Positions 58,375-64,000 of a DNA stretch of 64,000 nucleotides are shown piece after piece; positions within the stretch are counted from its first letter, which is position 1, and every line of letters begins with the position of its first letter. Source of the stretch: Dipteris shenzhenensis. Its lineage: Eukaryota > Polypodiophyta > Polypodiopsida > Gleicheniales. The translations under genes were made by a program, and so were the position numbers. Location of the stretch: assembly GCA_047967505.1 (NCBI GenBank), contig CM106540.1, one strand, 5' to 3'. The notes beneath the pieces are model-generated. The model searched no databases. It saw only the letters and a list, made by a program, of their open reading frames with translations, and was not told the origin of the DNA.

Positions 58375-59256
58375 CTAAGTACGGTGCACAAAGGAATCCC
58401 AGGCATAATTCAAGTCATAAAGGGCATGTGCCTGCAATGGGGCAATGACATCTTGTATCATGTGTCTGAAAGAGGCATGCTGAAAATATGCCACGTTCAC
58501 ATGTTTGAGTCGGATGGTATGTGCAGGCAAATCATGGGTGGGCATACCAAAATCCATTGTCAACCAAAGAGGAGCATGATTTGATAGAGAGAGATAATGA
58601 TCCACCGTGATTTGTATGGTGAAATCAGTAAATTGCTGTGTATGTAGCAAGAACCGTCTATCTAGCCTTGCCCAGTAATTGTGGAGAGCATTATGATGAT
58701 ATGTATATCCAGGCATATCATGCTGCAAGGTTAGCCAGATGTCTCCTGCCTGTGTATGTGCCATAATATGATTCCATTTTCTTTGCTCAAGCTGAATCAT
58801 GTGTGAGTTTCCTGTAGTGTTATCTCTAGGCATAGGAGAATTGTTGAAGTCCCCTCCAAGGAAGGCAATTGATCTCCAAGGATATGCAACAATAGAATCC
58901 CACATTTCAGCCCTTCTGGCAAATACCTGAGAGGCATAAACAACAACAATCTCATAAATGTCACCAAGAATATTCATCTGCATAACCATCCATCTCCCTA
59001 GGGGATCATTGTAAGAAACTTGGGGCTGTAAATCATGTCTGACTAGCATGGCAATGCCTGAATAATCAGAGTCTCCTAAATAAAAAATATCATATCCTCC
59101 AAAGGAACTAACATCTCCAGCCATGGCATGTTGATTATGCTCCTGCAAACATATCACATCAAGCTGGTGCCTCATGACATAGCTCCAAAATAGCCTCCAT
59201 TTGTTATTGTTGCAGAGGCCCTGGATGTTGTAAGTAAACAGATGAGAGGAACACAC
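58375..59256 (-). CDS. LINE C APE-type endonuclease, open frame
   Basis: 293 codons: LFTYNIQGLCNNNKWRLF at the N-terminus, VICLQEHNQHA (the catalytic Q-E position), YDIFYLGDSDYSGIAMLV, IVVVYASQVFARR, AFLGGDFNNSPMPRDNT (GDFN), ARLDRRFLL (the R-L-D-R position) and SLSNHAPLWLTMDF (S-x-H). All expected catalytic positions of an APE-like nuclease are visible. It is the endonuclease part of ORF2, continuing into linker and RT after a frame break near 58370. Confidence 0.85.
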   Translation of the reverse strand: MCSSHLFTYNIQGLCNNNKWRLFWSYVMRHQLDVICLQEHNQHAMAGDVSSFGGYDIFYLGDSDYSGIAMLVRHDLQPQVSYNDPLGRWMVMQMNILGDIYEIVVVYASQVFARRAEMWDSIVAYPWRSIAFLGGDFNNSPMPRDNTTGNSHMIQLEQRKWNHIMAHTQAGDIWLTLQHDMPGYTYHHNALHNYWARLDRRFLLHTQQFTDFTIQITVDHYLSLSNHAPLWLTMDFGMPTHDLPAHTIRLKHVNVAYFQHASFRHMIQDVIAPLQAHALYDLNYAWDSFVHRT

Positions 59257-59534
59257 ATATATACAAGAGCAAAAACATATGAAACCAAGAAAAACATGTT
59301 GCTTGTCTATGTCTCAGCCATGGCATCAACATCACCTAAAGTTGCAAATGCATTTGCATCCTCATAGACAAGGATGTTCCTTTGGATCACAACGTTCCAA
59401 GGCTCATCAAGAGATGGCTATGAGGAGGAGGTTGTATTTAACTGTCCTGGTAAAGCAGAGTCCGCATCCCGATGCCTGGATTGCAAAGGTCTGTTTCGTA
59501 AATTAATCTTTTTCCTTGAAGTCTGCCACTCTTG

Positions 59535-60073
59535 CTAAGAGTCTGAGTCAGAATCTACTACCTTTGCCTTTCCTTTGTCTTTAGCCTGACTCTGTGCATG
59601 CAAAGAACCCTTGTTGCCTACTTGCATCACAGTTTTGGCATTCTTTTCACCAGGCTTGTTAATAACTTTTCTCCCATCCTTAGGCTGAGTGGGTGCAGCA
59701 TCCCTTGGTAGGTATGGCAGTAGGAGGAGGCTGATGCAACACAGAGGGGCACTCAGAGGCCAGGTGTCCAAATTTATGACATGAAAAGCAAGCACTAGCA
59801 AAAACAACCCATTTCAATTTGAAATAATTTTCCCCTAGATTGATACCATCAATCTCAACTGCAATAGAAGATGGTGTTTCTCTGTCCGTGTCCTAGAGTA
59901 TGTGAAATCTGTTCCTGTTGCCAACATTGCGGGGTTTACATATAACTTGTCCAAGAGTAGAAGCAATAGTAGCTAACTGTGGATGCATGTAGTCAGGGAA
60001 ATCTACTACCTTGACCCATACTGGACAGTTATGCTTGATAAGACTATGATAGTCTTTGTTGGGCGACCAAGGC
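59535..60073 (-). pseudogene. LINE C ORF1, partial
   Basis: 60073-59893 encodes HNCPVWVKVVDFPDYMHPQL and TIASTLGQVICKPRNVGN, typical of the DUF4283 domain in plant LINE ORF1. Further on a zinc knuckle reads CFSCHKFGHLASEC (about 59790-59750), followed by a Lys/Ser/Asp-rich tail. Frames shift between the two parts. The N-terminus is lost at the (CA)n run. Confidence 0.75.

Positions 60074-60076
<3 letters not shown>

Positions 60077-60152
<76 letters not shown>
60077..60152. repeat. (CA)n(TA)n(GA)n compound microsatellite
   Basis: CA to about 60114, TA to about 60133, then GA. Confidence 0.97.
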
Positions 60153-60154
60153 GG

Positions 60155-60475
60155 GTAGATGGATGATCATACGGTAAAATAGGCTTTGTGCCTAATTAAA
60201 ATTGGCATTTGACCACAACCTATGGACAAAAGGGCACATTTTTTGTTCACACAAATATTTGGGGTCTTGTGGGATTGTAACCCTTCTAACTTTTCCTAGC
60301 AAACTAGTTTTTCTTTTGGCTATTACAATCTTTCTCCTTTTCAATGATGTACTATTGCTTGAGTCAACTTGTGTGAATTGGTTTGGACCAATAGGCATAG
60401 GGTCCCCAGTTGGTGATCAAACACACACAACCCCACACTCAAGCACTCGCTCAACCATTGAACCAAGCCCCCGGC
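60155..60475 (-). mobile_element. Candidate tRNA-derived SINE
   Basis: The minus strand starts near 60475 with GGGGGCTTGGTTCAATGGTT then GAGCGAGTGCTTGAGTG, which follows the tRNA A-box pattern (TGGTTCAATGGTTGAGCG against TAGCTCAGTGGTAGAGCG). A B-box-like GTTTGATCACC comes about 50 bases later (about 60408). An unrelated body of about 240 bases follows and ends at a simple repeat. That layout fits a tRNA-derived SINE, but no second copy is in this window and no target duplication was confirmed. Confidence 0.5.
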
Positions 60476-60479
60476 TGTT

Positions 60480-61040
60480 TTATTAGTGGATTTTAATTGG
60501 ATTGTTTCCTAGAGCTTGTATTACCTCTATTTATTGTACTCTAGATGTGTAGGGAAAGGTGGGGGATGGGTTTTGTAGGCGTTTAAATGCCCACGCATGC
60601 ATTTATGGACGTGGGCATGCTTGTAGGGAGGGAAAGGTAGGAGATGGGTTGATCAAAAGGTAACTAAAGAAGCAGCTTCTCAAACACATGTAAGAACAAA
60701 ATTTGAAATTGGTGTTAGACGTTAATCCCTAGCACAAAAGGTTCATCATCGTGAAAAAGTTTTGATTGGATGATCGACTTTATGAATCATTGTTTTATCG
60801 ATATGGGCTTATTAGTCCTCGCAAGGCATCTTTACTCTCAATGTCATCGAATCTGGTTGAAAGTACATGAGGTACATTTAATTCACTCCTACGTTAAATG
60901 GCAAATGCTTTTGTAAGCCTATGATAGAAAACACTAGATTCTAGAAGAAGAGCTATTCAAATTAAAATTCGGTCCATCATTGAAAAGAAGAAGTGTTAGT
61001 CCACTAATAACAAGACAATAAACTGCTTTATCCCTCATTA
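60480..61040. other. No gene recognised
   Basis: AT-rich sequence with a diverged repeat of GGGAAAGGT(G/A)GG(G/A)GATGGGTT at about 60551 and 60637. No open frame with a motif. Confidence 0.5.
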
Positions 61041-61915
61041 GGGGATATGAGAAAGTAGCTAAAGTTAATGCATATAAGAGCATAAAAAGGAAAGAGTTCA
61101 CACAGGCTAGTTAGGAAGGGGAGTGGAGACCCTTGTCATACATTTAAATTCCTTAGATTTGACATTTATGCTCATGCAAAAACTTATTAGAGAAAAAATT
61201 TATTTAACCCAAGCGGGAATACACTAACGCAAAATTTGAAATTTATTTAACCCAAGCCAGAATACACTAACGCAAAATTTGAGGACCATCTTTTCTATAT
61301 CTGGCAAAGGCAAGGATAGAAGGAAGTAGGGTGTATAGTCAAGCTAAAGGCTTGTCCAAAGTTGATGGAAACATGGATAAAAGAATCATAGAGTTTCCAT
61401 TAATCAGTTCCGAGGCAAAGGTTTACGTGTATGTAAATGGAGTGTTTCATACATCAATGAAAAGCAAAAGACAACACGGGGATATGAGAAAGTAGCTAAA
61501 GTTAATGCATATAAGAGCATAAAAAGGAAAGAGTTCACACAGGCTAGTTAGGAAGGGGAGTGGAGACCCTTGTCATACATTTAAATTCCTTAGATTTGAC
61601 ATTTATGCTCATGCAAAAACTTATCAGAGAAAAAATTTATTTAACCCAAGCCGGAATACACTAACGCAAAATTTGAAATTTATTTAACCCAAGTCAGAAT
61701 ACACTAACGCAAAATTTTGAGGACCATCTTTTCTATATCTGGCAAAGGCAAGGATAGAAGGAAGTAGGGTGTATAGTCAAGCTAAAGGCCTGTCCAAAGT
61801 TGATGGAAACATGGATAAAAGAATCATAGAGTTACCATTAATCAGTTCCGAGGCAAAGGTTTACGTGTATGTAAATGGAGTGTTTCATACATCAATGAAA
61901 AGCAAAAGACAACAC
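61041..61915. repeat. 437-bp tandem duplication
   Basis: Unit 1 is 61041-61477 and unit 2 is 61478-61915; they differ at only a few positions and by one inserted base. Each contains a nested 43-bp tandem repeat (61198-61240 and 61241-61282 in unit 1) built on TTATTTAACCCAAGC. An open stretch (SSEAKVYVYVNGVFHTSMKS) occurs in both units but has no known family. Confidence 0.93.
61904..61907 (-). terminator. Pol III terminator (T4)
   Basis: On the minus strand the first TTTT is 15 bases after the tRNA 3' end, in GTGTTGTCTTTTGC. Confidence 0.6.
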
Positions 61916-61922
61916 TCAGTGC

Positions 61923-61993
61923 TGCGCAGCCGGGGAATCGAACCCCGGTCAGTACCGTGGGAGGGTACTATGATACCACTACACCAGCTGCAC
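61923..61993 (-). tRNA. trnG-CCC: tRNA-Gly (anticodon CCC)
   Basis: 71 bases. Acceptor GTGCAGC pairs fully with GCTGCGC (one G-U pair), then discriminator A. The D arm has an A box (TGGTGTAGTGGTATCATA). The anticodon stem GTACC/GGTAC closes loop CTCCCAC, giving CCC. The T arm CGGGG-TTCGATT-CCCCG holds the B box. No intron and no encoded CCA. A TATATA stretch lies 25-40 bases upstream (about 62021-62028), as is common for plant tRNA genes, and T4 follows. It reads GGG codons. Confidence 0.93.
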
Positions 61994-62017
61994 TTAGCGA
62001 ATGATGATTTCAAACTT

Positions 62018-62030
62018 GTAAATATATAAT
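62018..62030 (-). promoter_or_regulatory. TATA-like element upstream of tRNA-Gly
   Basis: ATTATATATTTA on the minus strand, about 28-37 bases before the tRNA start; plant Pol III tRNA genes often have such an element. Confidence 0.5.
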
Positions 62031-62039
62031 GTTTTTTTA

Positions 62040-62985
62040 ACGGTACCCAAAGTTCCCGACCTCTAGAAAGTTCCTCTGCATTATGGCTCGCTTCAGTGCT
62101 TTGGTGTTTGCCGACTGCACATTATCCGATGTTTTGCTTGCAGCTGCTTGCTTGAGACCAGCTTGTGGCATTGGGCCTTCTATTCGGTGGAGCCTTCAGC
62201 GTGGGCACACTCGTGTTGGCATGAAGAATTCGCCCAAAGTGCTTGATCATCCGCCGTGGCCAACCGACCGCCTTTGGATTTGCAATGCCAGTACCGGCCT
62301 AAGATTATACCTACGCCTACCGTGGGAATTATGACACCTTCACGCTTACACGTAAAGTTTTTCTTTTTGGAATTATAAGCTACTCACAGAACTCAAAGGT
62401 AGTTACGGTCAGCTAGCGATCCAGTTCAAAGTGCGCTGCTCACATCTTTATTTGAATTGGTAAATTCAGCCAGATTGACTCGTTTCTGCTCAAGGTTCCT
62501 GCAACAGTACCCCGCAATTAAAGTTTGTGGGTTTTAACTTTAACGAGAACCCTCAGCCGTCTACGACGGGTTGGCGACCCACCTCATAAGATCTCATGGT
62601 TGAATAAGGTTTTAGGTTTTATTTATAACTCGCAATATTAGAATGCTTTTTAAAAGTTTTCAAATTGAATTGGTAGCATTACATACATCTCTTTCTCTCT
62701 CTCTCTCTCTCCCTCTCTATGTAATGAGAACACCATGATACAAAACCAAGTAGTAAGACCTCCAACTCAATATAAAAATCATGTACAAAAAGATATAGTA
62801 TGTCTACTTAGATATCCCCCAATGAAAGGAAATTGTAGATCTGTCCTCTACAATATAAGAGCCGCTAATCAAAAAAGGCATCGTCTATGTAGTGTTCTGA
62901 TAGTACTTGGTTAACGCATATACTCTGGACTTCCAATGATGCGAATTGGACCTACGCAAGTTTTAAAAAAACAAGATTAAGAATA
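62040..62985. other. No gene recognised
   Basis: The frame 62083-62334 (plus strand, 83 codons, MARFSALVFADCTLSDVLLA at the start) has protein-like composition but no motif I know and no clear splice or coding support. A (CT)n run lies at 62693-62716. Nothing else stands out. Confidence 0.4.
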
Positions 62986-63035
62986 CTATATAGTCAATAA
63001 AAAAGAAATTGCATGTTCAATGATCGGACACTTAC

Positions 63036-63301
63036 TTTCACGCACTAGTGGTTGTACAATAAGTGGCGGTGGTCGCCTAAGAGATCTCATAAAGGTGTAT
63101 ACATAATCACCATTTACGGCCCTAATAAAAACATGCCAAGGCCCAGGTACTCCGTATCCCAAGAAGCTTACAACGATGGTGTACGGACCAGCAAGTCTAA
63201 CAGCTCTATGTTCGTGAATTCTGTAAAAGCCAAGGGGAATCCACTCCCCTACGAAAACCCAATCACGTCCGCTAAGCTTCAACTCCCCATCTTCAATGTA
63301 C
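63036..63301 (-). CDS. Exon-like open frame, unknown family
   Basis: The minus strand has acceptor TGCTATAG before 63301 and donor AAA|GTAAGTG after 63036. In the open phase (one base, then TAC ATT GAA) the 266-base interval encodes YIEDGELKLSGRDWVFVGEW, IPLGFYRIHEHRAVRLAG, PYTIVVSFLGYGVPGPWHVF and IRAVNGDYVYTFMRS. Aromatic and Gly content and good splice borders make it look like a real exon. I do not recognise the family. A possible partner exon lies at about 63808-63950 (minus strand, open in one phase, donor ATG|GTGAGT), but its phase does not join to this one without a stop. Confidence 0.45.
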
Positions 63302-63952
63302 CTATAGCAAAAACAATAGCTCTTTTAAGCACTTGTGTATAAACCAAAAAAGTATATACATTCTTTTTAAAAAACAAAGGAATAGCAATAGAAATTACAA
63401 AATATTAACCCTAAAAAACTGGCCAAGTCTAGCAGATCAGCCAATAATTGAGCCGACACTGGAGCACCCCATAGTCTTGGATATGCGCATATATTTCAAT
63501 ATTGTGAATGTACGATTATTAAAGATCGATGTTGCATGCAAGTAGTTGTTAAGTAGTTATGTACTTCGGACCAATGCAGCAGAGTCTGTCGTAAATGTAA
63601 AAGCTATCGGCATTTGACTTGTATTTCAAAGGTCAAGTAGTAAGATACACACGTGGAAATCTGTATAAAAAGCACCAAGATAGAAAAATTTGCTAGCTCC
63701 TAAATCTAGAATAATTAATTTTATGCCACATAAGTAAATAATGAAATAGTATGGTCATACTATAGATTGAATAGTGGGACACTTTAGAAAGGCGACAAAG
63801 ATACTCACATCATGGTGTTGTTGCACCTATAGAACTTCCTTGTATACGACATTCGTAGTACACATCCTACTTGAATTCTCGACGTTGGTCTCACATACAT
63901 TTTGCTGAACAAATACCTTGATAGCATTTGATGATTGTACACTCGAGAAACC

Positions 63953-64000
63953 TGTTAGATATCAATGCTCCACTCTCGTATAACTACGCGGGAACTAGCT
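63953..64000 (+). mobile_element. LTR start (truncated by window edge)
   Basis: TGTTAGATATCAATGCTCCA then CTCTCGTATAACTACGCGGG matches, in opposite orientation, the LTR start at 343-297. The rest is outside the window. Confidence 0.55.

Larger units (their letters stand above)
55438..60075 (-). mobile_element. Family C (L1-like) LINE, copy 2, best preserved
   Basis: Read right to left: part of ORF1 (60073-59535), an intact endonuclease frame (59256-58375), linker (58344-58012), RT (57975-57122), RT thumb and connection in broken frames (57100-56700), a 3' coding part with related frames at 56628-56067, and an A-tail at 55448-55438. The 5' end is cut at the (CA)n run, so ORF1 is partial. It has fewer disruptions than copy 1. 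Confidence 0.85.

Noticed and set aside
61769-62029. 86-codon plus-strand frame across the tRNA
   Set aside because: Its second half is the antisense of tRNA-Gly (GIEPRSVP is a typical tRNA shadow); the first half is in the tandem duplication.
62083-62334. 83-codon Cys/Leu-rich frame on the plus strand
   Set aside because: Protein-like composition only; no family, no signal peptide that I trust, and no neighbouring exon.
1-64000. CRISPR array, prophage or bacterial operon
   Set aside because: The tandem repeats present are microsatellites or duplications without regular spacers, and all coding features are eukaryotic.

Overview
This is nuclear DNA from a land plant with a large, repeat-packed genome. 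The evidence is a spliced plant-type VPS3/VPS39-like gene with GT-AG introns, Copia elements primed by initiator tRNA-Met, plant-style LINEs with APE endonuclease and non-LTR reverse transcriptase, and a eukaryotic tRNA-Gly. Multi-kilobase introns filled with retroelements suggest a fern, gymnosperm or other non-angiosperm; I lean towards a fern, but the sequence alone does not settle it. There is no sign of bacterial, organellar or CRISPR sequence.

Layout. 1-343 is the start of an LTR running off the left edge. 719-6900 is a nearly full-length but broken LINE (family A, minus strand). 7080-15386 is a mosaic of LTRs of one Copia-like family, a family B LINE fragment, a Ty3/gypsy gag and a Copia gag. 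15387-22150 is a family A LINE fragment split by a complete Copia insertion (16072-21550, minus strand) with LTRs, primer-binding site, polypurine tract and a 5-bp target duplication, but without an integrase core. 22150-23160 is another family B LINE tail.

The one clear host protein gene is on the plus strand at 23452-44567. It is the C-terminal half of a VPS3/VPS39-like vacuolar sorting protein in 12 exons that join into 602 uninterrupted codons plus a stop. Nine introns or intron-sized gaps are small, but introns 4, 8 and 9 are 4.1, 5.2 and 8.5 kb and hold a deleted Copia element with its LTR, at least three LINE pieces, and a Copia LTR/gag piece with more LINE tails. Intron 3 appears to use a GC donor. 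The N-terminal half must lie upstream of the window or beyond the repeats.

Downstream, 45160-49340 and 55438-60075 are L1-like LINEs (family C, minus strand). Between them lie a Copia 5' end with a dead gag (49815-51524) and about 3.7 kb in which I recognise nothing. 60155-60475 looks like a tRNA-derived SINE. A 437-bp tandem duplication (61041-61915) abuts a good tRNA-Gly(CCC) gene (61923-61993, minus strand). The last kilobase holds one exon-like open frame of unknown family, then the start of an LTR that is the mirror image of the one at the left edge.

Apart from VPS3 and the tRNA, nearly all coding-like sequence is decaying transposon. The functional story is therefore one membrane-trafficking gene persisting through heavy retroelement insertion.
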